Shown one piece after another: positions 16,019 through 25,721 of a stretch of DNA of 64,000 nt. The stretch comes from Rhodoplanes sp. Z2-YC6860 (GTDB lineage Bacteria; Pseudomonadota; Alphaproteobacteria; Rhizobiales; Xanthobacteraceae). The stretch is taken from positions 7,710,029 through 7,774,028 of the forward strand of contig NZ_CP007440.1 in the NCBI RefSeq assembly GCF_001579845.1, in the 5' to 3' direction. The notes beneath the pieces were generated by a model. That model worked only from the letters and a program-made list of their open reading frames with translations. It was not told the origin of the DNA and did no database searches. Each line of letters opens with the position of its first letter. The stretch's first letter is position 1. A program made the position numbers and the translations under genes.

Positions 16019-16804
16019 ATGAAAGCCGCGCGTATCTTGGTGCTTGGCATCGCGCTCGCCGCCGGCGGCGCGGCGGCATACCTCGTCAGCGGCGACGACA
16101 CGCCGAAGCAGGTGGCGCCCGCCCCCGTTGTCCAGCAATTCCCGACCGTCGACGTACTGATTGCCAAGGGCGATATCGGCATGGGCACCGCCGTCACGGC
16201 GCAGGATTTCAGCTGGCAGGCCTGGCCGGAGGCCACCACCGGCGACAGCTACATCACCCGCAAAGCGCGCCCGAATGCAGCCGAAGAGCTGGTCGGCGCG
16301 ATCACGCGCGCGCCGTTCACCGCAGGCGAACCGATCCGCGAGGGCAAGCTCATTCGCGCCAACGGTGCAGCCGGCTACATGGCGGCCATCCTGCCGTCCG
16401 GCATGCGCGCGGTGTCGACCGAAATCTCGCCGGAAACCGGCGCCGGCGGCTTCATCCTGCCGAACGACCGCGTCGACGTGATTCTGTCGCGGCGCGCCAA
16501 CAACGACGTCCGAGGCAGCGCACCTCCCGTCAGCGAGACGATCCTGACCAATGTGAAGGTGCTCGCGATCGACCAGACCGTCGAGGAAAAGGGCGGCCAG
16601 CGCGTGGTGGTCGGCAAGACCGCAACGCTTGAACTCTCGCCGCGGCAGGCCGAATCGCTGGCGCAATCGCGGCAGCAGGGCACGCTTTCGCTCGCGCTTC
16701 GCAGCCTGCTCGATGCCAGCAGGCCCGAGGAAGTCCGTAACGAAGACGACCGGGGCCGCGGTGAGATCAACACCGTCCGATTCGGCGTCACCACAACCCG
16801 ATAG
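16019..16804 (+). CDS. cpaB: Flp pilus assembly protein CpaB/RcpC
   Basis: This 261-residue protein has one N-terminal membrane or signal segment (RILVLGIALAAGGAAAYLVS). A SAF domain lies at about residues 45-110 (VDVLIAKGDIGMGTAVTAQD, then APFTAGEPIREGKLI), followed by the RcpC/CpaB domain (RAVSTEISPETGAGGFILPN and VDVILSRR). It works in the periplasm beside the secretin CpaC. It is the first gene of the operon cpaB-cpaC-cpaD-cpaE-cpaF-tadB-tadC, with the CtrA-like site upstream. The stop is 20 bases before the cpaC start. Confidence 0.93.
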   Translation: MKAARILVLGIALAAGGAAAYLVSGDDTPKQVAPAPVVQQFPTVDVLIAKGDIGMGTAVTAQDFSWQAWPEATTGDSYITRKARPNAAEELVGAITRAPFTAGEPIREGKLIRANGAAGYMAAILPSGMRAVSTEISPETGAGGFILPNDRVDVILSRRANNDVRGSAPPVSETILTNVKVLAIDQTVEEKGGQRVVVGKTATLELSPRQAESLAQSRQQGTLSLALRSLLDASRPEEVRNEDDRGRGEINTVRFGVTTTR

Positions 16805-16824
16805 CGTTCCACAGGAGCATGCCC

Positions 16825-18279
16825 ATGGCCAAAGCAACGTTGATCCGCACCGCAACATTGGCGGCGCTGATCGTCACGTCTTTGGTCGGGCCCGTCACAC
16901 CGGTCACCGCGGCCGACCCGGCGCAGCGAATCGCGGGGCCGACCGTGCAGGTCTACGGCGACAAGTCGGCGCAGCCCATGTCGCTCGGCGTCGGCAAGAG
17001 TGTCGTGGTCGATCTGCCTGCCGACATCAAGGACGTGCTGGTCGCCGATCCGAAAATCGCCAACGCGGTCGTGCGCACCGCGCGGCGGGCCTACATCATC
17101 GGAGTCGCGCTCGGCCAGACCAATGTCTATTTCTTCGACAGCGAAGGCCGTCAGCTGATGGGCTTCGACATCGCGGTGACCCGTGACATCAACGGCATCC
17201 GCGCGGCCCTCAAACGCGCCCTGCCGGCTGCCGAAATCGAAGTCGATGGACTCGCCGACGGCATCATGCTGGCCGGCTCGGTCGCAAGCCCGACAGAAGC
17301 GCAGCAGGCCTACGATCTCGCCGCCCGCCTCGCCGGCGACGGCGCCAAGGTGGTGAACGGCATCACGGTGCGCGGCCGCGACCAGGTGATGCTCCGCGTC
17401 TCGGTCACCGAGGTGGCACGCGACGTCATCAAGCAGCTCGGCATCGACCTCAACGGCTCGTTCAACACCGGCCAGGCCGTGGTGAATCTTACCAACGCCA
17501 ATCCGTTCCCGGTGTTCGGCTCACCGCTGAACTCGAACGGCATCACCGCAACCTATCGCGGCGTCAGCGCGACGCTGCGCGCCATGGAGCGCGCGGGCGT
17601 CATCCGAACGCTGGCGGAGCCGAACCTCACCGCGATCTCCGGCGAGACCGCGAACTTCCTGGCCGGCGGCGAGTTTCCGATCCCGGCGGGCTTCACCTGT
17701 GATCCCACCACCCGGAACTGTCAGACGCAGATCCAATTCAAGAAGTTCGGCGTCAGCCTGAACTTCACGCCGGTGGTGATGTCGGAGGGCCGTATCAGCC
17801 TCAAGGTGCTGACCGAGGTGTCGGAACTCTCCAACGACAATGCGCTCACCTTGACGCAGTCGGTCAGCGCCACCCAGACCACCACGCAGACCATTCCGTC
17901 GATCAAGACCCGCCGCGCCGAGACCACCGTCGAAATCCCGTCCGGTGGCTCGCTCGCGATGGCCGGCATGATCCAGGAGCAGACCAAGCAGCAGCTCAAC
18001 GGCATGCCCGGCATCATGAATGTTCCAGTGCTGGGCGCATTGTTCAAGAGCCGCGACTTCGAGAACCGGCAGACCGAGCTGATGATCCTCGTGACGCCTT
18101 ATGTCGTGCGCGCGGTGGCGCAGAAGGACCTGTCGCGGGCCGACGACGGCTATGCCGACGCTTCCGACCCGGCCACCCAGCTGCTCGGCCGCTTCAACCG
18201 GATATACGGCACCCCCGGTCAAACCGAACCACGCCCGAGCGGCCCCTATCGCGGCAGTGTCGGCTTCTTCCTGGATTGA
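16825..18279 (+). CDS. cpaC: Flp pilus secretin CpaC/RcpA
   Basis: This outer-membrane channel protein of about 484 residues has a signal peptide (ATLAALIVTSLVGPVTPVTA). The T2SS/T3SS pilus N-domain follows (VLVADPKIANAVVRTARRAY), then a BON-like segment near residues 120-170. The secretin domain spans about 230-430, with GGEFPIPAGF and the secretin C-terminal motif VPVLGALFKSRDFENRQTEL. The ATG at 16825 has AGGAG at 7 bases; the ATG at 16819 is too close to it. Multimers form the gate for the Flp filament. Confidence 0.94.
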   Translation: MAKATLIRTATLAALIVTSLVGPVTPVTAADPAQRIAGPTVQVYGDKSAQPMSLGVGKSVVVDLPADIKDVLVADPKIANAVVRTARRAYIIGVALGQTNVYFFDSEGRQLMGFDIAVTRDINGIRAALKRALPAAEIEVDGLADGIMLAGSVASPTEAQQAYDLAARLAGDGAKVVNGITVRGRDQVMLRVSVTEVARDVIKQLGIDLNGSFNTGQAVVNLTNANPFPVFGSPLNSNGITATYRGVSATLRAMERAGVIRTLAEPNLTAISGETANFLAGGEFPIPAGFTCDPTTRNCQTQIQFKKFGVSLNFTPVVMSEGRISLKVLTEVSELSNDNALTLTQSVSATQTTTQTIPSIKTRRAETTVEIPSGGSLAMAGMIQEQTKQQLNGMPGIMNVPVLGALFKSRDFENRQTELMILVTPYVVRAVAQKDLSRADDGYADASDPATQLLGRFNRIYGTPGQTEPRPSGPYRGSVGFFLD

Positions 18280-18301
18280 GAGCGGCGACAAGGAACGATC
18301 G

Positions 18302-19045
18302 ATGGACCAACCTCTTCTCACCAAGGCTCGCCGCATGAAACTGCTCTGGGTTCGCGCGGTTATGGTCGCAAGCCTCGCCGCCGGCGTGGCGGGCTGTCAG
18401 ACGATGACTCCCACCGACACCACCGGTGGCATTCCCGAAACCTACAAGGAGCGCCATCCGATCCGCATCGTCGAGGGCAAGAAGCCGCTCGTGTTGTTCG
18501 TCGGAACGGGCCGCGGCGGTCTGTCGGCAATGCAGCGCGCCGAGGTGCTGTCGTTTGCGCGCAACTGGCAACGCGACGCCAGCGGCGGCGTCACCATCGA
18601 TCGCCCGATGGGCGGTGCCAATGAGCGCGCCGTCACCGACACGCTGAAAGAGACGCTGTCGATCCTTGTCGCCGCCGGCGTGCCCAACAGCGGCATCGGC
18701 ATCAGGCCCTATCGCGCGAACGGCGAGAATACACCGCCGGTGCGGCTGAGCTTCCCGCAGATGGTCGCAAAGGCAGGTCCCTGCGGACTATGGCCCGACG
18801 ATCTGGGCCCGAGCTACGATCCGAAGCACTTCGAGAACCGCGAGTACTACAATTTCGGCTGCGGCACGCAGCGCAATCTCGCCGCCATGGTCGACAATCC
18901 CGCGGACCTCGTGCAGCCGCGCGGCGAGACGCCGGCCTACACGGCGAAACGCACGTTCCAGGTCGACAAATGGCGCAAGGGCGACAGCCCGGCAACCGTT
19001 TACAGCGACACCAACAAGGGCGCGATCAGCGATCTCGGCAAATGA
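18302..19045 (+). CDS. cpaD: pilus assembly lipoprotein CpaD
   Basis: This 247-residue protein has a lipoprotein signal ending in the lipobox VAGC (VASLAAGVAGCQTMTP), so it should be anchored to the outer membrane. The CpaD domain follows, with RPMGGANERAVTDTLKETL, IRPYRANGENTPPVRLSFPQ and the conserved FGCGTQRNLAAMVDNPADLV near the C-terminus. The ATG has AAGGA 7 bases upstream. The last codons overlap the cpaE start (ATGA). It probably supports secretin assembly. Confidence 0.92.
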   Translation: MDQPLLTKARRMKLLWVRAVMVASLAAGVAGCQTMTPTDTTGGIPETYKERHPIRIVEGKKPLVLFVGTGRGGLSAMQRAEVLSFARNWQRDASGGVTIDRPMGGANERAVTDTLKETLSILVAAGVPNSGIGIRPYRANGENTPPVRLSFPQMVAKAGPCGLWPDDLGPSYDPKHFENREYYNFGCGTQRNLAAMVDNPADLVQPRGETPAYTAKRTFQVDKWRKGDSPATVYSDTNKGAISDLGK

Positions 19046-20319
19046 TCCGAACCGCACTGCAAACCAACACGCCTGAGCCGGAAACTCCGCCGGAGGCGAC
19101 GTCGCACGACGAGCACATCGCGCCGGCGCCACGCGTCTCGATTCAGGCGTTCTGCGACACCGTGGAAACCGCCGCGGCCATTCAGTCGGCCGGCGAGGAC
19201 CGGCGGCTGGCCAAGGCTCACGTCAAAATCCAGATGGGCGGCATCACCGCCGCGATCGAGGCCTATCGCGGCTCGCCGACGCCGAACGTCATCATGCTGG
19301 AGGCCGAAGGCCGCGGCGAAGGCATTCTGGCCGGGCTCGACACCCTCGCCGAGTTCTGCGACGCCGGCACCCGCGTCATCGTCGTCGGCCGCACCAACGA
19401 CGTGATGCTCTACCGCGAGCTCGTTCGCCGCGGCGTCAGCGACTACATGATCTCGCCGGTCGGCACGCTCGACGTGGTGCGCTCGATCTGCGGTCTGTTT
19501 TCGGCGCCGGACGCCAAGCCGGTCGGCCGCGTCATCGCCGTGGTCGGCGCCAAGGGCGGCGTCGGCGCTTCGACGGTGGCGCACAACATCGCCTGGGCGG
19601 TCGCGCGCGATCTGGCGCTGGATTCGGTCGTCACCGACCTCGATCTGGCATTCGGCACCGCGGGCCTCGATTACAACCAGGATCCGCCGCAGGGCATCGC
19701 CGACGCGGTGTTCTCCCCCGACCGCATCGACACCGCCTTCATCGACCGGCTGTTGTCGAAATGCTCCGACCACCTGAGCCTGCTCGCCGCGCCCGCCACG
19801 CTCGAGCGCGCCTACGACTTCGGCGCCGAGGCTTTCGACAGCATCTACGACGCGTTGCGCGCCACTATGCCCTGCGTGGTGCTCGACGTGCCGCATCAGT
19901 GGAACGGCTGGACCCAGCGCACGCTGGTCAGTGCCGACGACATCCTGATCGTCGCCACGCCCGATCTCGCCAACCTGCGCAATGCTAAGAACCTGTTCGA
20001 CTATCTGCGCACCGCGCGTCTCAACGATCACCGGCCGTTCTACATGCTCAACCAGGTCGGTATCCCGAAGAAGCCGGAGATCAAGCCCGCGGATTTCGCC
20101 AAGGCACTGGAGGATCAGCCGGTCGCGGTGATCCCGTTCGAGCCGCAGCTGTTCGGCGCAGCCGCCAACAACGGTCAGATGATCGCCGAAGTGTCCGCCA
20201 GCCACCGCAACACCGAGACGTTCATCCAGCTCGCCAAACTGCTCACCGGCCGCTCAGAGGTGAAGAAGGCCAAGTCCGGCCTGCTGACGCCGCTGCTCGG
20301 CAAGCTTTTGAAGAAATGA
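19042..20319 (+). CDS. cpaE: pilus localisation ATPase CpaE/TadZ
   Basis: This 425-residue cytosolic protein has a receiver-like N-terminal domain (about residues 30-160, with TRVIVVGRTNDVMLYRELV). A ParA/MinD ATPase domain follows: the deviant Walker A motif VVGAKGGVGASTVAHN, the Walker A' region SVVTDLDLAFGTAGLD, and PCVVLDVPHQWNGW. TadZ/CpaE proteins place the pilus machine at the cell pole. The ATG overlaps the cpaD stop by 4 bases, which indicates coupling. A proline-rich acidic N-terminus precedes the first domain. Confidence 0.93.
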   Translation: MIRTALQTNTPEPETPPEATSHDEHIAPAPRVSIQAFCDTVETAAAIQSAGEDRRLAKAHVKIQMGGITAAIEAYRGSPTPNVIMLEAEGRGEGILAGLDTLAEFCDAGTRVIVVGRTNDVMLYRELVRRGVSDYMISPVGTLDVVRSICGLFSAPDAKPVGRVIAVVGAKGGVGASTVAHNIAWAVARDLALDSVVTDLDLAFGTAGLDYNQDPPQGIADAVFSPDRIDTAFIDRLLSKCSDHLSLLAAPATLERAYDFGAEAFDSIYDALRATMPCVVLDVPHQWNGWTQRTLVSADDILIVATPDLANLRNAKNLFDYLRTARLNDHRPFYMLNQVGIPKKPEIKPADFAKALEDQPVAVIPFEPQLFGAAANNGQMIAEVSASHRNTETFIQLAKLLTGRSEVKKAKSGLLTPLLGKLLKK

Positions 20320-20359
20320 CCGAATCGAAAGACGTATGCGTAGCGTGAGGTAACAGGAC

Positions 20360-21871
20360 GTGTTCGGTAAACGCGCCACCACAGATGCGAGGCCGGCGGC
20401 GGCCCCCGCCGCTCCGGCCCCGCGGCCACAGGCCATGCCGGCAGCGCCCATCCCCACGGGCGGCGAGCGGCTGCAACCGATTCCCTCGGCCGGCCTCGGC
20501 GCGCCGATTCTATCGGCTCCGCAGGCGCCCGCGCGCCTTGCAGCGCAGCCGCCCGCCATCGCCACCGACACGCGCCATTCGGAATCCTATTACGAAACCA
20601 AAGGCACGATCTTCGGCGCGCTGATCGAGGCGATCGACCTCGCGCAGCTCGCGCGTCTCGATGCCGATGCGGCGCGCGAGGAAATCCGCGACATCGTCAA
20701 CGAGATCATCGCGATCAAGAACATCGTGATGTCGATCTCCGAGCAGGAAGAGCTGCTCGACGACATCTGCAACGACGTTCTGGGCTATGGCCCGCTCGAG
20801 CCGCTGCTCGCGCGCGACGACATCGCCGACATCATGGTGAACGGCTCGGGCACGGTCTATATCGAAGTGCAGGGCAAGATCCAGAAGACCGGCATCCGCT
20901 TCCGCGACAATCAGCAGCTCCTCAACATCTGTCAGCGCATCGTCAGCCAGATCGGCCGCCGCGTCGACGAAGCCTCGCCGATCTGCGACGCGCGCTTGCC
21001 CGACGGCTCCCGCGTCAACGTCATCGCCCAGCCGCTGTCACTCGACGGCCCGGCACTCACCATTCGTAAGTTCAAGAAAGACAAGCTGAAGCTCGACAAT
21101 CTGGTCAGGTTCGGCTCGATCACGCCGGCCGGCGCCGACGTGCTGAAGATCATCGGCCGCTGCCGGGTCAACACCATCGTGTCGGGCGGCACCGGCTCGG
21201 GCAAGACCACGCTACTCAACTGTCTCACCCAGTTCATCGACGACGACGAGCGCATCATCACCTGCGAGGACGCGGCCGAGCTCCAGCTCCAGCAGCCTCA
21301 CGTGGTGCGCCTCGAAACGCGGCCGCCGAACCTCGAGGGCGAAGGCCAGATCACGATGCGCGATCTGGTCAAGAACTGTCTGCGTATGCGTCCGGAACGC
21401 ATCATCGTCGGCGAAGTCCGCGGACCCGAGGCATTCGATCTGCTCCAGGCCATGAACACCGGCCACGACGGCTCGATGGGCACGCTGCACGCCAACAGCC
21501 CGCGCGAGGCACTGTCGCGCGTCGAATCCATGATCACCATGGGCGGCTACTCGCTGCCGTCGCGCACCATCCGCGAGATGATCGTCGGCTCGGTCGACGT
21601 CGTCGTGCAGGCGGCACGCCTGCGCGACGGCTCGCGCAAGATTACCCACATCACCGAGGTGGTCGGCATGGAAGGCGACGTGATCATCACCCAGGATCTG
21701 TTCGTCTATGACATCACCGGCGAGGACGAGAAGGGCAACCTGATCGGCCAGCACAAGTCGACCGGCATCGGCCGGCCGAAATTCTGGGATCGCGCGCGCT
21801 ATTACGGCGAGGACAAGCGGCTCGCCGCGGCGCTCGATGCCTCGAATGCCGAGATCACGGGGACGCGCTAG
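20360..21871 (+). CDS. cpaF: pilus motor ATPase CpaF/TadA
   Basis: This 503-residue secretion ATPase starts at GTG 20360-20362 with GAGG about 10 bases upstream. A flexible Pro/Ala-rich N-terminus (about 75 residues) is followed by the CpaF N-domain. Walker A is [15 protein letters not shown], the Asp box and Walker B region is [20 protein letters not shown], and the His box is [14 protein letters not shown]. It powers polymerisation, and possibly retraction, of Flp pili together with TadB and TadC. Only 11 bases separate it from tadB. Confidence 0.95.
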   Translation: MFGKRATTDARPAAAPAAPAPRPQAMPAAPIPTGGERLQPIPSAGLGAPILSAPQAPARLAAQPPAIATDTRHSESYYETKGTIFGALIEAIDLAQLARLDADAAREEIRDIVNEIIAIKNIVMSISEQEELLDDICNDVLGYGPLEPLLARDDIADIMVNGSGTVYIEVQGKIQKTGIRFRDNQQLLNICQRIVSQIGRRVDEASPICDARLPDGSRVNVIAQPLSLDGPALTIRKFKKDKLKLDNLVRFGSITPAGADVLKIIGRCRVNTIVSGGTGSGKTTLLNCLTQFIDDDERIITCEDAAELQLQQPHVVRLETRPPNLEGEGQITMRDLVKNCLRMRPERIIVGEVRGPEAFDLLQAMNTGHDGSMGTLHANSPREALSRVESMITMGGYSLPSRTIREMIVGSVDVVVQAARLRDGSRKITHITEVVGMEGDVIITQDLFVYDITGEDEKGNLIGQHKSTGIGRPKFWDRARYYGEDKRLAAALDASNAEITGTR

Positions 21872-21882
21872 GCCGAAATGCC

Positions 21883-22857
21883 ATGAAGATGCAGACGCTG
21901 GCTCTGGCTGCGATGGTGACGACCGCGATCGGCGGCGTCGCCTATGTGTTTCTCTATCCACTGTTGTCCGGCGAACGCAAAGCCGAGCAGCGCCGCGAGA
22001 CCATCGCGCGCCCGGAGCCGGCGGTCCGCACCACCCGCGTCCAGCAGCGCTCGCGCCGCGAGCAGGTCGAGGAAACCCTCAAGGACATCGATAGCAAGCA
22101 GAAAAAGTCGAAGAGTCTGCCGCTAAACATCAGGATCGAGCAGGCCGGCCTTGCCTGGTCGAAAAACCAGTTCCTGCTGATTTCGGCGGGTCTCGGCTTG
22201 CTGGCGTTTCTCGCCGTTTGGATCATGAGCGCGCTGCCGGTGCCGGCTGTGGCTGCAGGTTTCGCTGCAGGCTTCGGACTGCCGCGGTGGATGCTCTCGT
22301 TCCTCAAGGGGCGTCGCGAGAAGAAATTCCTGGCTGGATTTCCGGACGCCGTCGACGTGATCGTGCGCGGCATCAAAGCGGGATTGCCGCTCGCCGACAG
22401 CCTGAAAATCATTGCGTCCGAAGCCCAGGAACCGCTCAAGAGCGAGTTCAAGGCGATCATCGAGACGCAGACCATCGGCATGCCGCTCGGCGAAGCCTGC
22501 GGCAAGCTTTACGAGCGCATGCCTTTGCCCGAAGCCAACTTCTTCGGCATCGTGGTCTCGATCCAGCAGAAGGCGGGCGGCAACCTCTCCGAGGCGCTTG
22601 GCAACCTGTCGCGTGTGCTGCGCGACCGCAAGAAAATGAAGGCCAAGATCCAGGCCATGTCGATGGAAGCCAAGGCCTCCGCCTCGATCATTGGTTCCTT
22701 GCCGATAGCGGTCGGCACCCTCGTTTACCTGACAAGTCCCGACTACATCGAGTTGCTCTGGCTGACCGATCTCGGCCGCATGATGATCGCCGGCTGCGCG
22801 ATGTGGATGGGCATCGGCATCTTCGTGATGAAGCAGATGATCAACTTCGACTTCTGA
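21883..22857 (+). CDS. tadB: pilus inner-membrane platform protein TadB
   Basis: This 324-residue protein has a T2SSF domain. Membrane segments lie at about residues 8-28, 95-135 (two together) and near the C-terminus (IIGSLPIAVGTLVYL and MMIAGCAMWMGIGIFV). Characteristic cytosolic motifs are FPDAVDVIVRGIKAGLPLAD and SIQQKAGGNLSEALGNLS. TadB and TadC form the platform on which CpaF acts. A charged Arg/Lys/Glu linker follows the first helix. It lies in an operon with tadC, 9 bases apart. Confidence 0.94.
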   Translation: MKMQTLALAAMVTTAIGGVAYVFLYPLLSGERKAEQRRETIARPEPAVRTTRVQQRSRREQVEETLKDIDSKQKKSKSLPLNIRIEQAGLAWSKNQFLLISAGLGLLAFLAVWIMSALPVPAVAAGFAAGFGLPRWMLSFLKGRREKKFLAGFPDAVDVIVRGIKAGLPLADSLKIIASEAQEPLKSEFKAIIETQTIGMPLGEACGKLYERMPLPEANFFGIVVSIQQKAGGNLSEALGNLSRVLRDRKKMKAKIQAMSMEAKASASIIGSLPIAVGTLVYLTSPDYIELLWLTDLGRMMIAGCAMWMGIGIFVMKQMINFDF

Positions 22858-22866
22858 GCCAGCACC

Positions 22867-23883
22867 ATGCTCGATCTTCTCATCGCAAAGCTGCACGACA
22901 CCAAGTTCATGGTCATGCTGTTGACCAGCGTGGCAGCGATTGCGACGGTGATAACGCTTGCCATGCCGTTCCTGTCGCCGGATACGCTCGGCCGGCGCAT
23001 GAAGTCCGTCGCGGTCGAGCGCGAGAAGATCAGGCAACGGGAGCGCGAGCGTCTCGCGCGTGGCGAGAGAGACAGGGTCGTACTCCGCCAGTCGCCGAAG
23101 CAGTACATGCAGCGGGCGGTGGAGCGGCTCAACTTGAACAAGTGGCTCGCGCAGGAAGTGGCGCGCGAAAAGCTCATTCAGGCCGGCTATCGCGGCCAGG
23201 CGCCTTATGTGGCGTTCCTGTTCTTCCGCATGGTCACGCCGGTCGCGCTGTTTCTGGTTACACTGTTCTATCTGTTCGTAGTCATCGAGATGGATCAACC
23301 GGCGACCATCAAGATCGGCCTCTGCCTCGGCGCCGCCTACATCGGCATGCAGGCGCCGCTGTTCTTTCTCAAGAACCGCATCGCCAAGCGGCAGCTTTCG
23401 ATCAAGCGCGCGTTTCCTGATTCGCTCGATCTGCTGCTCATCTGCTGCGAATCCGGCATGTCGGTGGAAGCTGCCTTCAAGAAGGTCAGCGAGGAAATCG
23501 GCTCGCAGTCGGTGGCGCTCGCCGAAGAGCTGACGCTGACCACAGCCGAGTTGTCCTACCTGCCGGATCGCAAGGTCGCTTATGAAAACCTCGCCAAGCG
23601 TACCGACCTCGATGGCGTGAAATCGGTCTGTATGGCATTGCAACAAGCCGAGCGCTACGGCACGCCGCTGGCCCAGACGTTGCGGGTGATGTCGCAGGAA
23701 AACCGCGATATGCGCATGACCGAAGCCGAGAAGAAGGCCGCGGCGCTGCCGCCAAAGCTCACCGTGCCGATGATCCTGTTCTTCCTGCCGGTGCTGTTCG
23801 TCGTGATTCTCGGGCCCGCGGCCATCCGCGTGATGGCGACCCAGGACACCAGCACCAACACGCCACTCGGCAAGCCAAAGTGA
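22867..23883 (+). CDS. tadC: pilus inner-membrane platform protein TadC
   Basis: This 338-residue T2SSF-domain protein is the partner of TadB. Hydrophobic segments lie near residues 18-38, 120-160 and 295-320. A highly charged stretch (REKIRQRERERLARGERDR) follows the first helix. The family motifs FPDSLDLLLICCESGMSVEA and ALQQAERYGTPLAQTLRVMS are present. It is the last gene of the plus-strand operon; its stop is 9 bases from the stop of the convergent tadD gene, with no room for a classical terminator. Confidence 0.94.
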   Translation: MLDLLIAKLHDTKFMVMLLTSVAAIATVITLAMPFLSPDTLGRRMKSVAVEREKIRQRERERLARGERDRVVLRQSPKQYMQRAVERLNLNKWLAQEVAREKLIQAGYRGQAPYVAFLFFRMVTPVALFLVTLFYLFVVIEMDQPATIKIGLCLGAAYIGMQAPLFFLKNRIAKRQLSIKRAFPDSLDLLLICCESGMSVEAAFKKVSEEIGSQSVALAEELTLTTAELSYLPDRKVAYENLAKRTDLDGVKSVCMALQQAERYGTPLAQTLRVMSQENRDMRMTEAEKKAAALPPKLTVPMILFFLPVLFVVILGPAAIRVMATQDTSTNTPLGKPK

Positions 23884-23892
23884 CAGGCCAGC

Positions 23893-24702
23893 TTACGATG
23901 AGCCGGTCATCGGCGTGAGCGGCGAGCCCCGCGGGTTCTTCTTCCACTGCTGCTGCTCGGCAAGCATCTGGCGCAGATAGGCGACGTTGGCCTCCGCTTC
24001 GGCCGCCGACAGGTCCTTGCTAGCGATCTGTTCGGCCTCCTGGAAGCGGCCTTGCAAGCCGACCACCAGCGCGAGGTTCTGGCGCACCTTGGGCTCGGCA
24101 CCGCGCTGCTCGGCGGCACGGCGCAGCGTCGTTTCGGCCTGCGGCAGGTTCTTGGACAGCGCGTAAGACAGGCCGAGATTGGAGAGCACCGACGGATCGT
24201 CGGGCATCAGCCGCAGCGCGCTCGCGTAATAGCGTTGCGCATCGGTGTGGCGGCCCATCTGGTCGAGCACCGCGCCCTGCACCGAGAGGATCCGCCAGTC
24301 CGGCTGATCCTGGCTGTGCGCGCGGTTGAGGACGTCGAGCGCCTGCTGGAAATTGCCGTTGTCCGCGAGCGCCCGGCCATAGGCGCCGAGCACCGCACGG
24401 TCGTTGGGATTGTGCGCCGCCGCCTGCTCGAGCACAGCGGCGGCCTGGGCGCGCTGGCCCACGGCTCGGAGCGCCTTGGCGTAGTTGATAGCGGTTTCCG
24501 GATTGGCGGGATTGGCGCGATAGCGCTCGCCCCAGGAGTCCATCTCGTTCCGCCATTCGACATTGGAGCGCGGCGCGCTCGCGGGGCGAATCGATCCGGT
24601 GACGTCGGCCGAAGACGGACTGCCGGTGGTCGAGCAGCCGCCCAATGCCAAAGTCGCAAAGAGCGCGGTTGAGAAGAGAAGGCGCGCCGGAGGTCGATAC
24701 AT
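23893..24702 (-). CDS. tadD: TPR lipoprotein TadD
   Basis: This 269-residue protein starts at ATG 24700-24702. The lipoprotein signal ends in LALGGC at about residue 22. Tetratricopeptide repeats fill about residues 60-240, for example PETAINYAKALRAVGQRAQA, DPSVLSNLGLSYALSKNLPQ and RQNLALVVGLQGRFQEAEQI. TadD is a pilotin-like outer-membrane factor needed for secretin assembly. It is convergent with tadC. The long upstream open frame to 25041 lacks support because the lipobox sets the start. Confidence 0.9.
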   Translation of the reverse strand: MYRPPARLLFSTALFATLALGGCSTTGSPSSADVTGSIRPASAPRSNVEWRNEMDSWGERYRANPANPETAINYAKALRAVGQRAQAAAVLEQAAAHNPNDRAVLGAYGRALADNGNFQQALDVLNRAHSQDQPDWRILSVQGAVLDQMGRHTDAQRYYASALRLMPDDPSVLSNLGLSYALSKNLPQAETTLRRAAEQRGAEPKVRQNLALVVGLQGRFQEAEQIASKDLSAAEAEANVAYLRQMLAEQQQWKKNPRGSPLTPMTGSS

Positions 24703-24746
24703 GTCGCGCAGGCCTTGCCTGATTGAGGCGGCGAGGCCGCCATGAC

Positions 24747-24789
24747 TAGGGTTCGAGCAATAATTGGTTAACCCTAATGCGGGGTTAAC
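24747..24789. promoter_or_regulatory. overlapping GGGTTAAC inverted repeats between tadD and a binding-protein gene
   Basis: Two overlapping palindromes share one arm. TAGGGTT (24747-24753) pairs with AACCCTA (24770-24776), and GTTAACCC (24767-24774) pairs with GGGTTAAC (24782-24789). They sit between two divergent starts (24702 leftward, 24863 rightward). They could be an operator with three half-sites or alternative hairpins. The regulator is unknown. Confidence 0.5.
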
Positions 24790-24862
24790 GGCAGCTGCTG
24801 GCGGGGTTGTTGCCCGCCCGACCGCGTGACATGCTTTTGCCCGACAGCCGGGGAGCAGAACC

Positions 24863-25690
24863 ATGAAAACACTGGCGAAAACCGCCGCTGCCTTATTTGC
24901 GATGTGGGTCATCGCAGGGCCCGCGGCCATCTCGTCAGCCCTCGCCGACCGGCTCGACGAGGTGAAGGCTCGCGGCAAGCTCATCGTGGGCGTCAGCGAC
25001 ACCACACCGCCCTTCAGCTTCAAGAAGGCCGGCGAGACCACCGTGACCGGTTATGACCTCGACATCGTGCACGCGGTGGCAAAGCGGCTCGGCGTGAGCG
25101 TCGATACCGTGTCGCTGTCGAGCGCCGAGCGCATCCCGATGCTGAACGAGGGCAAGATCGATTTCGCCGCCACGTCAATGACCCGCACGGCCGAGCGGCT
25201 GAAGGAGATCGACTTCAGCTATATCTATTTTGTTACCCCGCACGCCGTGATCGTGAAGAAGTCGAGCGGCATCACTTCGGTGCATCAGCTCGCCGGCAAG
25301 AAGGCGTCATCGGCCAGCACATCGACGGCCGGGCCGAATCTCAAAGAGGCCGAGCCCAAGGTCGAGCTGGTCTATGTGCGCGACTATGCGCAGGCCTTCG
25401 ATCTGCTGAAGCAGGACAAGGTCGATGCGTTTCCGACCGACGAATCGGTGCTGCGCGCCATCGTGCAGCAGGACGGCCATCCGGATGATTACCTGTTCGT
25501 CTCCGACTTCACCAAATCTCGCAATGTCGGCTTCGCCTTGAAAAAGGGCGAACCGCGCTTCAAGGAAGCGATCAACAAAGCGCTGCTCGATGTCGAAGCG
25601 TCGGGCGACGCGGTGAAGATTTACGATGCGTGGTTCGGACCGAAATCGCCGGAGCCGATGGCGCGCAAATTCAAGATCCAAGCCGACTAA
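24863..25690 (+). CDS. amino-acid-type ABC transporter substrate-binding protein (family 3)
   Basis: This 275-residue protein has a signal peptide ending near SALA. The family 3 binding fold follows: ARGKLIVGVSDTTPPFSFK, then TGYDLDIVHAVAKRLG, IDFAATSMTRTAERLKEIDF and DKVDAFPTDESVLRAIVQQD. These are hallmarks of periplasmic receptors for polar amino acids. GGGGAG stands before the ATG. No permease or ATPase gene is adjacent, so it is an orphan receptor or uses a remote transporter. The ligand is not predictable from this view. Confidence 0.88.
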   Translation: MKTLAKTAAALFAMWVIAGPAAISSALADRLDEVKARGKLIVGVSDTTPPFSFKKAGETTVTGYDLDIVHAVAKRLGVSVDTVSLSSAERIPMLNEGKIDFAATSMTRTAERLKEIDFSYIYFVTPHAVIVKKSSGITSVHQLAGKKASSASTSTAGPNLKEAEPKVELVYVRDYAQAFDLLKQDKVDAFPTDESVLRAIVQQDGHPDDYLFVSDFTKSRNVGFALKKGEPRFKEAINKALLDVEASGDAVKIYDAWFGPKSPEPMARKFKIQAD

Positions 25691-25721
25691 AAAAGCTGAC
25701 TGAAAGAGCTGACCAGAGCCA

